Shown: positions 39,494 through 49,311 of the stretch, piece by piece
Numbering within the stretch: position 1 is the stretch's first letter
Layout: the number at the start of each line of letters is the position of its first letter
Source of the DNA: Streptomyces halstedii
GTDB taxonomy: Bacteria > Actinomycetota > Actinomycetes > Streptomycetales > Streptomycetaceae
Direction: 5' to 3'
NCBI GenBank assembly: GCA_000720535.1
Contig: JOAZ01000005.1
Coordinates: forward strand, 124,001 to 188,000
Length of the DNA: 64,000 nucleotides
Notes under the pieces: model-generated
The model's input: only the letters and a program-made list of their open reading frames with translations
What the model was told of the DNA's origin: nothing
The model's database searches: none
Made by a program: the position numbers and the translations under genes

Positions 39494-39538
39494 ACACGCG
39501 GTTCCCGCACGCGCGGTTCCCGCACGCGCGGTTCCCGC
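39494..39538. repeat. 15-bp tandem repeat, three units
   Basis: Three adjacent units of ACGCGCGGTTCCCGC (the first with one change) precede the terminator between the small hypothetical gene and ctaA. Non-coding. Confidence 0.85.
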
Positions 39539-39544
39539 ACGCGT

Positions 39545-39597
39545 GGGAAGAGCCTCCGCCATCCGCCCTCAGGGGCGTGGTGACGGAGGCTCTTCCC
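39545..39597. terminator. Bidirectional terminator before ctaA end
   Basis: GGGAAGAGCCTCCG (39545-39558) pairs perfectly with CGGAGGCTCTTCCC (39584-39597) over 14 bp; the 25-base loop has its own GCCC/GGGC mini-stem. It lies between converging genes. Confidence 0.8.
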
Positions 39598-39617
39598 GCG
39601 TGTGGCGCGCGGGGGAC

Positions 39618-40631
39618 TCAGACCGCGGGCGCGTGCTCCGGCCGCGGCTCGGCCGGGGCGGGCACCCCGGCGGTGCCGGCCGGGCGTTCCCGCTGGGCCA
39701 GCAGCACCCGTACGACCGCGATCCACACCAGGCACGAGCCCAGCATGTGCAGGCCCACCAGGATCTCCGGGGTGTCCAGGAAGTACTGGACGTAGCCGAT
39801 GACCCCCTGGGCCATCAGGACCAGGAAGAGCTCACCGGCGCGGCGCCTCGGCACGGCCGGGGCGTCCACGGCCTTCAGCACGAACCAGAGCGCCACGGAC
39901 AGGGCCACCACGATCCAGGCCAGGTCCGCGTGCAGCTGGCTGATCAGCTTCCAGTCGAGCGGGATGCGGTGCACGTCGCTGGAGTCGCCCGCGTGCCGGC
40001 CGGAGCCGGTCACGACCGTACCGACCGCGACGAGCAGGCCCGCGGCCACCACGAGCAGCCAGGTCAGCTGCGAGACCGCCTTGCCGACCAGGGGCTTGGG
40101 GGCGGCGTCGCCCTCGCCGAGCCGGTGGTACATCAGCACGGCCAGGGTGATCAGCGCCGTGGACAGCAGGAAGTGCGCCGCCACGGTGTACGGGTTCAGG
40201 CCCACCAGGACGACGATGCCGCCGAGGACCGCGTTGCCCATGACGACCCAGAACTGGGCCCAGCCGATCCGGGTCACGCCGCGCCGCCAGGGCTTGGCCG
40301 CGCGGGCCGCGACGATCGCCCAGCCGACCGCCGCGCACAGCACGTACGTCAGCATCCGGTTGCCGAACTCGATGACACCGTGCAGACCCATCGCACTGGT
40401 CGTCGTCAGGCTCTCGTCGGTGCACTTGGGCCAGGTGGGGCAGCCGAGACCGGAACCGGTCAGGCGCACCGCGCCGCCGGTCACGACGATGGCCACGGCC
40501 ATCACGACCGCGGACAGGACGGCACGGCGGACGGTCCGGGGGGACGGGGTCCACCGGTCGGCGACGAAGAGCAGCGGGTTCCGCGCGGCTTGAGCGACTT
40601 CGGCTCGGGTCAGCTTGGGCACGGGGACCAT
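39618..40631 (-). CDS. ctaA: Heme A synthase (CtaA, type with COX15 fold)
   Basis: A 337-residue membrane protein with eight helices that oxidises the C8 methyl of heme O to make heme A. The heme-ligand histidines are visible in GLHGVIEFGNRML, AAHFLLSTALI, ISQLHADLAWIV and VGLHMLGSCLVW; GLGCPTWPKC holds the extracytoplasmic cysteine pair. ATG 40631 is the first Met before the conserved part (PKLTRAEVA); there is no clear SD. It lies 78 bases after an ABC transporter operon on the same strand. It works with ctaB, 1.6 kb away. Confidence 0.95.
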   Translation of the reverse strand: MVPVPKLTRAEVAQAARNPLLFVADRWTPSPRTVRRAVLSAVVMAVAIVVTGGAVRLTGSGLGCPTWPKCTDESLTTTSAMGLHGVIEFGNRMLTYVLCAAVGWAIVAARAAKPWRRGVTRIGWAQFWVVMGNAVLGGIVVLVGLNPYTVAAHFLLSTALITLAVLMYHRLGEGDAAPKPLVGKAVSQLTWLLVVAAGLLVAVGTVVTGSGRHAGDSSDVHRIPLDWKLISQLHADLAWIVVALSVALWFVLKAVDAPAVPRRRAGELFLVLMAQGVIGYVQYFLDTPEILVGLHMLGSCLVWIAVVRVLLAQRERPAGTAGVPAPAEPRPEHAPAV

Positions 40632-40709
40632 GGTAAGCGGCAGCTTGTGCAAGCTTTCACGAGGGGGACGAGTCGTCCCGAAGCGCCTGCCGGGCACCCG
40701 GGTCCGGGC

Positions 40710-41473
40710 TCACTCCCAGCGGAAGAACCTGGCCGCCGCGCCCAGGCCCGCGGCCGCCCACCCGGCCAGGATCCCCAGGTCGCCCCAGGGTGTCGAGGCA
40801 CCGTGCTGGAGCACGTCCCGCAGCCCGTCGGAGAGCGCGGCGATCGGCAGCAGGCCCAGCACCGACTGCGCCGCGTCCGGGAACTTCTCCAGCGGCACGA
40901 TCACCCCGCCGCCGACCAGCAGCAGCAGGAAGACGAGGTTGGCCGCCGCCAGCGTGGCCTCCGCCTTGAGGGTCCCCGCCATCAGCAGCCCGAGCCCGGA
41001 GAAGGCCGCCGTACCCAGCACCAGGAGCAGCAGCACGGCGAACGGGTTCCCCTGGGGCGACCAGCCGAGCGCGAAGGCGATCACCGTGAGCAGGACGATC
41101 TGGAGGACCTCGGTGACCAGGACGGCGAAGGTCTTCGCCGTCATCAGCGCCCAGCGCGGCAGCGGCGACGCGCCCAGCCGCTTCAGCACCCCGTACCGGC
41201 GTTCGAAGCCGGTCGCGATGGCCTGGCCGGTGAAGGCGGTGGACATCACGGCGAGGGCGAGGACGCCCGGTGCCAGGAAGTCCACCGGTTCGCCCGCGCC
41301 CGTGTCCACGACGTCCACCGCGCTGAACAGCACGAGCAGCAGGGCCGGGATGACCACCGTCAGCAGCAGCTGCTCGCCGTTGCGCAGCAGCATCCGCGTC
41401 TCCAGCGCGGTCTGCGCGGCGATCATCCGGGGCAGCGGGGCGGCGCCGGGGCGCGGGGTGTACGTACCGGCGC

Positions 41474-41477
<4 letters not shown>
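40710..41477 (-). CDS. ABC-2 type transporter permease
   Basis: A 255-residue ABC-2 permease with six membrane helices, the first after a long cytoplasmic N-terminal helix (MIAAQTALETRMLLRNGEQ). Conserved ABC-2 features are the ERRYGVLKRLGASPLPRWALM coupling helix and GGGVIVPLEKFPDAA. The start ATG overlaps the ATPase stop by four bases. The frame is open on to 41744 but that part is the reverse reading of the ATPase gene. The substrate is unknown; the position beside ctaA is conserved in streptomycetes and suggests a link to oxidase maturation or drug export, without proof. Confidence 0.9.
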
Positions 41478-42400
<923 letters not shown>

Positions 42401-42518
42401 GGCGCGCAAGTCTAGGCGGGGGAGGGCTCCGGCCCGTGCGGAGGGTTGGCCGGGGCCGTGGCCGTCCGCGCGCCCGCCACCTGCGAAGGTGTGGGGGGAC
42501 GGAAGTTTCCGCAGGTCA

Positions 42519-42536
42519 ACTTAGGTTCGCCTAAGT
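42519..42536. promoter_or_regulatory. Perfect inverted repeat, iron-box-like
   Basis: ACTTAGGTTCGCCTAAGT has 7-bp arms and a TTCG centre. Its core, TTAGGTTCGCCTAA, matches 13 of the first 14 positions of the degenerate DtxR/IdeR/DmdR1 iron box, but the last five positions do not fit. It lies between the ABC exporter and sufR and could regulate either side. Confidence 0.45.
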
Positions 42537-42551
42537 GATGAACGGCACCGC

Positions 42552-42608
42552 GCCGCGTCCGGACGCGGCTTGTCACTCCCGCAGGAATTACGCAACAATG
42601 GCGTTGTG
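42552..42608 (+). promoter_or_regulatory. sufR promoter with leaderless start and candidate SufR operator
   Basis: TTGTCA (42570-42575) and AACAAT (42594-42599), 18 bases apart, form a good promoter whose start would fall at about the GTG at 42606, so the message is probably leaderless. CAAC-N6-GTTG (42593-42606) covers the -10 and the start codon; I recall this as the operator form reported for Streptomyces SufR, which would give autorepression. Directly upstream of the -35 is a perfect 18-bp palindrome, GCCGCGTCCGGACGCGGC (42552-42569). Confidence 0.6.
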
Positions 42609-43355
42609 AAATACACGGGCGAGGCTCCGCAGGAGGAACTCGCGACCGGTGAGCGCTCCACGCGCAACCGCGTCGCGCGGTCCATCCTGGACCACGGCCC
42701 GTCCACCGTCACGGCGCTGGCCAAGCGCGTCGGCCTCACCCAGGCGGCCGTGCGCCGCCATCTGGACGCCCTCGTCACCGACGGCGTCGTCGAGGCCCGT
42801 GAGCAGCGCGTGTACGGGGCGCGGACCCGGGGCCGTCCGGCCAAGGTGTTCGCCCTGACGGACTGCGGACGCGACGCCTTCGACCAGTCCTACGACAAGC
42901 TCGCCGCCGACGCGCTGCGCTGGATCGCCGAATCCGGCGGGGACGAGGCGCTCGTCGCCTTCGCCCGCGCCCGTATGGCGGCCCAGGCGGAGGCGTACCG
43001 CCCCGCGGTCGAGGCGGCCGCCCCCGAGGACCGGACCCGGGCGCTCGCCAAGGCCCTGTCCGCCGACGGGTACGCTGCCACGGCGCGCAGCGCGCCGGCC
43101 CCGCAGCAGGGCGAGCAGCTGTGCCAGCACCACTGCCCGGTCGCGCACGTCGCCGAGCAGTTCCCGCAGCTGTGTGAGGCGGAGACGGAGTTCTTCTCCA
43201 GCCTGCTCGGGACCCATGTGCAGCGTCTGGCCACCCTCGCCCACGGCGACGGCGTGTGCACGACGTTCGTCCCGCGAGGCGGCCCCACGGCGGCACAGTC
43301 CGCACAGAACACCCATTCAGCATCCGCAAGCACGGCCGGGAGGAACCCCGCATGA
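42606..43355 (+). CDS. sufR: Fe-S-sensing transcription repressor SufR
   Basis: A 249-residue regulator heading the suf operon. A winged helix-turn-helix lies at residues 18-75 ([24 protein letters not shown] is its recognition region). The C-terminal sensor holds the cluster cysteines in [19 protein letters not shown], the arrangement of SufR-type [4Fe-4S] regulators. Holo-SufR represses the operon; loss of the cluster relieves it. GTG 42606 is favoured over upstream starts because a promoter predicts transcription beginning there. The stop overlaps the sufB ATG by four bases. Confidence 0.92.
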   Translation: MKYTGEAPQEELATGERSTRNRVARSILDHGPSTVTALAKRVGLTQAAVRRHLDALVTDGVVEAREQRVYGARTRGRPAKVFALTDCGRDAFDQSYDKLAADALRWIAESGGDEALVAFARARMAAQAEAYRPAVEAAAPEDRTRALAKALSADGYAATARSAPAPQQGEQLCQHHCPVAHVAEQFPQLCEAETEFFSSLLGTHVQRLATLAHGDGVCTTFVPRGGPTAAQSAQNTHSASASTAGRNPA

Positions 43356-44773
43356 CGCTCCCCACGGAGACTGCCCACCCTGAGCTCGAAGGCCTGGGCA
43401 CGTACGAATTCGGCTGGGCCGACTCCGACGCGGCAGGCGCGGCGGCCAAGCGCGGCCTGTCCGAGGCTGTCGTCCGCGACATCTCGGAGAAGAAGAACGA
43501 GCCGGAGTGGATGCTGAAGCTCCGCCTCAAGGGCCTGAAGCTCTTCGGCAAGAAGCCCATGCCCAACTGGGGCTCGGACCTGTCGGGCATCGACTTCGAC
43601 AACATCAAGTACTTCGTGCGGTCCACGGAGAAGCAGGCGGAGTCCTGGGAGGACCTGCCCGAGGACATCAAGAACACCTACGACAGGCTCGGCATCCCGG
43701 AGGCGGAGAAGCAGCGCCTGGTCGCCGGTGTCGCCGCGCAGTACGAGTCGGAGGTCGTCTACCACCAGATCCGCGAGGACCTGGAGGAGCAGGGCGTCAT
43801 CTTCCTCGACACCGACACCGCGCTGAAGGAGCACCCGGAGCTCTTCAAGGAGTACTTCGGCACCGTCATCCCCGTCGGTGACAACAAGTTCGCCTCGCTG
43901 AACTCGGCCGTCTGGTCCGGCGGTTCCTTCATCTACGTCCCCAAGGGTGTCCACGTGGACATCCCGCTCCAGGCCTACTTCCGCATCAACACGGAGAACA
44001 TGGGCCAGTTCGAGCGGACGCTGATCATCGTCGACGAGGACGCCTACGTCCACTACGTCGAGGGCTGCACCGCGCCGATCTACTCCTCGGACTCGCTGCA
44101 CTCCGCGGTCGTCGAGATCATCGTGAAGAAGGGCGGCCGCTGCCGCTACACGACCATCCAGAACTGGTCGAACAACGTCTACAACCTGGTCACCAAGCGC
44201 GCCGTGGCCTACGAGGGCGCGACCATGGAGTGGGTCGACGGCAACATCGGCTCCAAGGTCACCATGAAGTACCCGGCCGTCTACCTGATGGGCGAGCACG
44301 CCAAGGGCGAGACCCTGTCCATCGCCTTCGCGGGCGAGGGCCAGCACCAGGACGCCGGCGCGAAGATGGTCCACATGGCCCCGAACACCTCCTCCAACAT
44401 CGTCTCCAAGTCGGTGGCGCGAGGCGGCGGCCGCACCTCCTACCGCGGCCTGATCGAGATCGGCGAGGGCGCCCCCGGTGCCAAGTCCAACGTGCTGTGC
44501 GACGCGCTGCTCGTGGACACCATCTCCCGCTCCGACACCTACCCGTACGTCGACGTCCGCGAGGACGACGTGTCGATGGGCCACGAGGCCACGGTCTCCA
44601 AGGTGTCCGAGGACCAGCTCTTCTACCTCATGAGCCGCGGACTCACCGAGTTCGAGGCCATGGCGATGATCGTGCGCGGATTCGTCGAGCCGATCGCCAA
44701 GGAGCTGCCCATGGAGTACGCACTGGAGCTCAACCGGCTGATCGAGCTGCAGATGGAAGGCTCGGTCGGCTGA
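43352..44773 (+). CDS. sufB: Fe-S cluster scaffold protein SufB
   Basis: SufB, 473 residues, is the main scaffold subunit of the SufBCD complex. It has the long beta-helix core of the family; segments such as [50 protein letters not shown] and [26 protein letters not shown] are typical, with the conserved C-terminal Cys/His region and Glu residues used in cluster building. ATG 43352 follows GGGAGGAA and overlaps sufR. The protein lacks an intein, unlike mycobacterial SufB. It works with SufC and SufD encoded just downstream. Confidence 0.97.
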   Translation: MTLPTETAHPELEGLGTYEFGWADSDAAGAAAKRGLSEAVVRDISEKKNEPEWMLKLRLKGLKLFGKKPMPNWGSDLSGIDFDNIKYFVRSTEKQAESWEDLPEDIKNTYDRLGIPEAEKQRLVAGVAAQYESEVVYHQIREDLEEQGVIFLDTDTALKEHPELFKEYFGTVIPVGDNKFASLNSAVWSGGSFIYVPKGVHVDIPLQAYFRINTENMGQFERTLIIVDEDAYVHYVEGCTAPIYSSDSLHSAVVEIIVKKGGRCRYTTIQNWSNNVYNLVTKRAVAYEGATMEWVDGNIGSKVTMKYPAVYLMGEHAKGETLSIAFAGEGQHQDAGAKMVHMAPNTSSNIVSKSVARGGGRTSYRGLIEIGEGAPGAKSNVLCDALLVDTISRSDTYPYVDVREDDVSMGHEATVSKVSEDQLFYLMSRGLTEFEAMAMIVRGFVEPIAKELPMEYALELNRLIELQMEGSVG

Positions 44774-44833
44774 CACGCCCGACGAACGCGCCCCGAAGAG
44801 TTCTTGACTGAGAAAGCGAGCACCACGACAGCC

Positions 44834-46051
44834 ATGGCTGAGGCCCAGAACGCCCCCACTCTCGGCTCCGCCCGAGTGGGGGGAACCCCGCCGGCCGGGT
44901 CGACCACCGCCGGTTCCATCGCGGTGGCCGCCGAGTCGACCGTCGCCACGCGCATGAGCGCCCCCCCGTCCTACGACGTCGCGGACTTCCCGGTCCCGCA
45001 CGGCCGCGAGGAGGAGTGGCGCTTCACCCCGCTGGAACGGCTGCGCGGGCTCCACGACGGCACCGCCGTCGCCACCGGTGACGGCGTCAAGGTCGTCGTC
45101 GAGGCGCCCGAGGGGGTCACGGTCGAGACCGTCGGCCGCGACGACGCGCGTCTGCGCAAGGGGGGCACCCCGGTGGACCGGGTCGCCGCCCAGGCGTACG
45201 CGTCCTTCGAGCGGGCCTCGGTCGTCACCGTCGCCAAGGAGGCCGTCCTCACCGAACCGGTCCGGATCGGCGTGCACGGCGAGGGCGGTACCGCCTACGG
45301 CCACCAGCTCGTCGAGCTGGGCGCCTTCGCCGAGGCCGTCGTCGTCATCGACCACACCGGTGACGCGGTGCTCGCCGCCAACATCGACTTCGTCCTCGGC
45401 GACGGGGCGAAGCTGACCGTGGTCTCCGTCCAGGACTGGGACGAGAAGGCCGTCCACGTCGGCCAGCACAACGCGCTGGTCGGCCGGGACGCCTCCTTCA
45501 AGTCCGTCGTCGTCACCTTCGGCGGCGACCTGGTCCGCCTCCACCCCCGGGTCGCCTACGCGGGCCCCGGCGGCGAGGCCGAGCTCTTCGGGCTGTACTT
45601 CACCGACAAGGGCCAGCACCAGGAGCACCGCCTCCTGGTCGACCACAACACCCCGCACTGCAAGTCCAACGTGGCCTACAAGGGCGCGTTGCAGGGTGAC
45701 GGCGCCCACGCCGTATGGATCGGTGACGTCCTCATCCAGGCCGCCGCCGAGGGCACCGACACCTACGAGATGAACCGCAACCTCGTCCTCACCGACGGCG
45801 CCCGGGTCGACTCCGTACCCAACCTGGAGATCGAGACCGGTGAGATCGTCGGCGCCGGCCACGCCTCGGCGACCGGCCGCTTCGAGGACGAGCAGCTGTT
45901 CTACCTCCAGTCCCGCGGTATCCCCGAGGAGGAGGCCCGCCGGCTCGTCGTGCGCGGCTTCTTCGCCGAGCTGGTCCAGCAGATCGGCCTGCCCGACGTC
46001 GAGGCCCGGCTCCTCGACAAGATCGAGGACGAGCTGAAGGCGTCGGTCTGA
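44834..46051 (+). CDS. sufD: Fe-S cluster assembly protein SufD
   Basis: SufD, 405 residues, is the partner of SufB in the SufBC2D scaffold. The C-terminal half (NTPHCKSNVAYKGALQGDGAHAVWIG, VPNLEIETGEIVGAGHASATGRFEDEQLFYLQSRGI) is clear. ATG 44834 begins the usual MAEAQN start; TTG 44804 would add ten residues. Residues about 7-18 (APTLGSARVGGT) are foreign-looking and come from a palindromic repeat in the DNA; the usual N-terminal sequence (STTAG...IAVAAESTVATRMSAP) resumes after it. It ends one base before the Rieske gene. Confidence 0.95.
   Translation: MAEAQNAPTLGSARVGGTPPAGSTTAGSIAVAAESTVATRMSAPPSYDVADFPVPHGREEEWRFTPLERLRGLHDGTAVATGDGVKVVVEAPEGVTVETVGRDDARLRKGGTPVDRVAAQAYASFERASVVTVAKEAVLTEPVRIGVHGEGGTAYGHQLVELGAFAEAVVVIDHTGDAVLAANIDFVLGDGAKLTVVSVQDWDEKAVHVGQHNALVGRDASFKSVVVTFGGDLVRLHPRVAYAGPGGEAELFGLYFTDKGQHQEHRLLVDHNTPHCKSNVAYKGALQGDGAHAVWIGDVLIQAAAEGTDTYEMNRNLVLTDGARVDSVPNLEIETGEIVGAGHASATGRFEDEQLFYLQSRGIPEEEARRLVVRGFFAELVQQIGLPDVEARLLDKIEDELKASV
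44853..44882. repeat. Palindromic repeat element inside the sufD 5' coding region
   Basis: CCCCCACTC (44853-44861) and GAGTGGGGG (44874-44882) form a perfect 9-bp stem around TCGGCTCCGCCC. The sequence resembles a family of short palindromes I recall from many Streptomyces genomes (consensus near CCCCCACTCTCGGCT...GAGTGGGGG). The reading frame passes through it. Confidence 0.7.
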
Positions 46052-46052
46052 G

Positions 46053-46370
46053 ATGGCCTTCGTCCGCGCCTGTGCGCTGAGCGAGCTGGAGGAGGACACC
46101 CCCAAGCGGGTGGAACTCGACGGCACGCCGGTCTCCGTCGTCCGCACCGAGGGCGAGGTGTTCGCGATCAACGACATCTGCTCGCACGCGAACGTCTCGC
46201 TGTCGGAGGGCGAGGTGGAGGGCTGCTCGATCGAGTGCTGGCTGCACGGATCGAGCTTCGACCTCCGCACCGGCAAGCCGTCCGGCCTTCCCGCGACGCG
46301 CCCCGTCCCCGTATACCCCGTAAAGATCGAAGGGGACGATGTGCTCGTCTCCGTCACCCAGGAGTCCTGA
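46053..46370 (+). CDS. Rieske-type [2Fe-2S] ferredoxin of the suf operon
   Basis: A 105-residue cytoplasmic Rieske ferredoxin. The ligands are CSHANVSLSEG and CWLHGSSFD. It resembles the ferredoxin subunits of non-heme-iron dioxygenases, but its place between sufD and sufC, which is constant in actinobacteria, points to electron supply for Fe-S assembly; this is inference. It starts one base after sufD and ends seven bases before sufC, so it is co-translated. Confidence 0.92.
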   Translation: MAFVRACALSELEEDTPKRVELDGTPVSVVRTEGEVFAINDICSHANVSLSEGEVEGCSIECWLHGSSFDLRTGKPSGLPATRPVPVYPVKIEGDDVLVSVTQES

Positions 46371-46377
46371 GTCACCC

Positions 46378-47136
46378 ATGGCAACGCTTGAAATCCGCGA
46401 CCTGCACGTCTCCGTCGAGGCCGACAACGCCACGAAGGAGATCCTCAAGGGCGTCGACCTGACTGTGAAGCAGGGCGAGACCCACGCCATCATGGGCCCG
46501 AACGGGTCCGGCAAGTCCACCCTCGCCTACTCGATCGCCGGTCACCCCAAGTACACGATCACCAGTGGCACGGTGACCCTGGACGGCGAGGACATCCTGG
46601 AGATGTCCGTCGACGAGCGGGCCCGCGCCGGTCTGTTCCTCGCCATGCAGTACCCGATCGAGATCCCCGGCGTCTCGGTCTCCAACTTCCTGCGCACGTC
46701 CGCCACCGCCGTCCGCGGCGAGGCGCCCAAGCTGCGTACGTGGGTCAAGGAGGTCAAGGAGGCGATGGCGGGGCTCCAGATGGACCCGGCCTTCGCCGAG
46801 CGCAACGTCAACGAGGGCTTCTCCGGCGGTGAGAAGAAGCGCCACGAGATCCTTCAGCTGGAGCTCCTCAAGCCGAAGGTCGCCATCCTCGACGAGACCG
46901 ACTCCGGCCTGGACGTCGACGCCCTGCGCGTCGTCTCCGAGGGCGTCAACCGGGTCCGCGAGTCCGGCGAGGTCGGCACCCTGCTGATCACCCACTACAC
47001 GCGGATCCTCCGCTACATCAAGCCCGACTTCGTGCACGTCTTCGCCAACGGCCGGATCGCCGAGTCCGGCGGCGCCGAACTCGCCGACAAGCTGGAGAAC
47101 GAGGGCTACGAGGCCTACGTGAAGGCGGTCGCGTGA
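46378..47136 (+). CDS. sufC: Fe-S assembly ATPase SufC
   Basis: SufC, 252 residues, is the ABC-type ATPase that drives SufBD. Walker A GPNGSGKST (about residue 40), Q-loop FLAMQYPIEIPGV, signature GFSGGEKKRHEI, Walker B VAILDETDSGLD, and ITHYTRILRYIKPDFVHV with the switch histidine are all standard. ATG 46378 is chosen by homology; the frame is open to 46339. The stop overlaps the sufS GTG by four bases. Confidence 0.97.
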   Translation: MATLEIRDLHVSVEADNATKEILKGVDLTVKQGETHAIMGPNGSGKSTLAYSIAGHPKYTITSGTVTLDGEDILEMSVDERARAGLFLAMQYPIEIPGVSVSNFLRTSATAVRGEAPKLRTWVKEVKEAMAGLQMDPAFAERNVNEGFSGGEKKRHEILQLELLKPKVAILDETDSGLDVDALRVVSEGVNRVRESGEVGTLLITHYTRILRYIKPDFVHVFANGRIAESGGAELADKLENEGYEAYVKAVA

Positions 47137-48401
47137 CTGACGCCCGACAGGGGCTCACCGGCCTCCTCGACACCGAGGCGATCCGCAAGGACTTCCCGAT
47201 CCTGGACCGCACGGTCCACGACGGCAAGAAGATCGTGTACCTGGACAGCGCGGCGACCTCGCAGAAGCCGCGCCAGGTCCTCGACGCGGTCAACCAGTAC
47301 TACGAGCGCCACAACGCCAACGTCCACCGCGGTGTGTACACGATCGCGGAGGAGGCCACCGCGCTGTACGAGGGGGCCCGTGACAAGGTCGCGGCCTTCA
47401 TCAACGCGCCCAGCCGCAACGAGGTGATCTTCACCAAGAACGCCTCGGAGTCGCTGAACCTCGTGGCCAACATGCTCGGCTGGGCCGACGAGCCCTACCG
47501 GGTGGACAGCGACACCGAGATCGTCACCACCGAGATGGAGCACCACTCCAACATCGTGCCGTGGCAGCTGCTCTCGCAGCGCACGGGCGCGAAGCTGAAG
47601 TGGTTCGGCATCACGGACGACGGCCGGCTCGACCTGTCCGACCTGGACGAGATCATCAACGAGAAGACGAAGATCGTCACGCTCACGCTGGTCTCGAACA
47701 TCATGGGCACGATCAACCCGGTGGAGAAGATCATCCGGCGTGCCCAGCAGGTCGGCGCGCTGGTCTGCGTGGACGCCTCGCAGGCCGCCCCGCACATGGT
47801 GCTGGACGTGCAGGCGCTCCAGGCCGACTTCGTGGCCTTCACCGGGCACAAGATGGTCGGCCCGACCGGCATCGGCGTCCTGTGGGGCCGGCAGGAACTC
47901 CTGGAGGACCTGCCGCCGTTCCTCGGCGGCGGGGAGATGATCGAGACCGTGTCGATGCACTCCTCGACGTACGCTCCCGCTCCGCACAAGTTCGAGGCCG
48001 GTACGCCCCCGATCGCCCAGGCCGTCGGCCTCGGCGCGGCCGTGGACTACCTCTCGGCCATCGGCATGGAGAACATCCACCGCCATGAGCAGGCGATCAC
48101 CGCGTACGCGGTGAAGCGCCTGCTGGAGGTGCCGGACCTGCGCATCATCGGTCCGGCGACGGCCGAGGACCGCGGCGCGACGATCTCCTTCACGCTCGGT
48201 GACATCCACCCCCACGACGTGGGGCAGGTGCTCGACGAGCTGGGCATCGCCGTGCGGGTCGGCCACCACTGCGCGCGGCCGGTCTGCCTGCGGTACGGAA
48301 TTCCTGCGACGACGCGAGCGTCGTTCTATCTGTACTCCACGCCCGCCGAGGTCGACGCCCTGGTGGACGGCCTGGAGCACGTGCGGAACTTTTTCGGATA
48401 A
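47133..48401 (+). CDS. sufS: Cysteine desulfurase SufS
   Basis: A 422-residue PLP-dependent group II cysteine desulfurase that supplies sulfur as persulfide. PLP lysine in FTGHKMVGPTGIG, the substrate region YLDSAATSQKP, NVHRGVYTIAEEAT and EMEHHSNIVPWQ, and the catalytic Cys in RVGHHCARP are all intact. It transfers sulfur to SufU, encoded 26 bases downstream. The GTG start shares GTGA with the sufC stop. Confidence 0.97.
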   Translation: MTDARQGLTGLLDTEAIRKDFPILDRTVHDGKKIVYLDSAATSQKPRQVLDAVNQYYERHNANVHRGVYTIAEEATALYEGARDKVAAFINAPSRNEVIFTKNASESLNLVANMLGWADEPYRVDSDTEIVTTEMEHHSNIVPWQLLSQRTGAKLKWFGITDDGRLDLSDLDEIINEKTKIVTLTLVSNIMGTINPVEKIIRRAQQVGALVCVDASQAAPHMVLDVQALQADFVAFTGHKMVGPTGIGVLWGRQELLEDLPPFLGGGEMIETVSMHSSTYAPAPHKFEAGTPPIAQAVGLGAAVDYLSAIGMENIHRHEQAITAYAVKRLLEVPDLRIIGPATAEDRGATISFTLGDIHPHDVGQVLDELGIAVRVGHHCARPVCLRYGIPATTRASFYLYSTPAEVDALVDGLEHVRNFFG

Positions 48402-48427
48402 CTGGCGATGCGGCTGAGGGTTGACTG

Positions 48428-48883
48428 GTGAAGCTTGACTCCATGTACCAGGAAGTGATCCTGGACCACTACAAGCACCCCCACGGGCGTGGCCTGCGGG
48501 ACGGCGACGCCGAGGTGCACCACGTCAACCCGACGTGCGGCGACGAGATCACGCTCCGCGTGAAGTACGACGGCGAGACCATCGCCGACGTCAGCTACGA
48601 CGGGCAGGGCTGCTCCATCAGCCAGGCCAGCGCGTCCGTGCTCAACGAACTGTTGGTCGGCAAGGAGCTGGACCAGGCGCGCCGGATCCAGGAGGCCTTC
48701 CTGGAACTGATGCAGTCCAAGGGTCAGCTGGAGCCGGACGACACGATGGAGGACCTGCTGGAGGACGCGGTCGCGTTCGCCGGTGTCTCCAAGTACCCGG
48801 CACGGGTCAAGTGCGCGCTGCTGAGCTGGATGGCGTGGAAGGACGCGACGGCGCAGGCGCTGTCCGAAGGGAAGACGGCATGA
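48428..48883 (+). CDS. sufU: SufU, zinc-dependent sulfur-transfer protein
   Basis: A 151-residue IscU-fold protein. The three zinc-binding cysteines are in NPTCGDEI, GQGCSISQASAS and VKCALLSW, with the acidic Gram-positive insertion LVGKELDQARRIQEAF between them. In Gram-positive bacteria SufU takes persulfide from SufS and hands it to SufB rather than acting as scaffold. GTG 48428 starts the conserved MKLDSMYQEVILDHYKHP. Its stop overlaps the sufT ATG by four bases. Confidence 0.95.
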   Translation: MKLDSMYQEVILDHYKHPHGRGLRDGDAEVHHVNPTCGDEITLRVKYDGETIADVSYDGQGCSISQASASVLNELLVGKELDQARRIQEAFLELMQSKGQLEPDDTMEDLLEDAVAFAGVSKYPARVKCALLSWMAWKDATAQALSEGKTA

Positions 48884-49227
48884 GCGAGAACGGTACGCCG
48901 GAAGCAATGACCACCAAGCCGGCCTCCGAGGAGGAGGTCCGCGAGGCGCTGTACGACGTGGTGGACCCCGAGCTGGGCATCGACGTCGTCAACCTGGGCC
49001 TGATCTACGGCATCCACGTCGACGACGCGAACATCGCCACCCTCGACATGACCCTGACGTCCGCGGCCTGTCCGCTGACCGACGTCATCGAGGACCAGGC
49101 GAAGTCGGCGACCGACGGGATCGTCAACGAGCTGCGGATCAACTGGGTCTGGATGCCGCCGTGGGGCCCGGACAAGATCACCGACGACGGCCGCGAGCAG
49201 CTTCGCGCGCTGGGCTTCAACGTCTGA
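48880..49227 (+). CDS. sufT: SufT (DUF59 / MIP18-family) Fe-S maturation protein
   Basis: A 115-residue DUF59 protein: EALYDVVDPELGIDVVNLGLIYGI, then TLTSAACPLTDVIEDQ with the conserved Cys, and a C-terminal NWVWMPPWGPDKITDDGREQLRALGF. SufT-type proteins assist late Fe-S maturation or repair. ATG 48880 overlaps sufU. It is the last gene of the suf operon. I see no strong terminator in the 84 bases before the next gene. Confidence 0.92.
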   Translation: MSENGTPEAMTTKPASEEEVREALYDVVDPELGIDVVNLGLIYGIHVDDANIATLDMTLTSAACPLTDVIEDQAKSATDGIVNELRINWVWMPPWGPDKITDDGREQLRALGFNV

Positions 49228-49311
49228 TCCGCGTCCGGTCCGCGGATCCGGTTTCGGCCACATCCGTTGCGTGACCACCGACGGCCATGCCCGCCAGGCA
49301 CACTGGTGGGC

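Noticed and set aside
39494-39538. Three 15-base repeats as a CRISPR array or origin iterons
   Set aside because: The units are directly adjacent without spacers, only three in number, and sit beside a terminator.
42890-46384. An 1164-codon minus-strand frame across sufR, sufB and sufD
   Set aside because: Antisense shadow; the plus-strand products are unmistakable Suf proteins.
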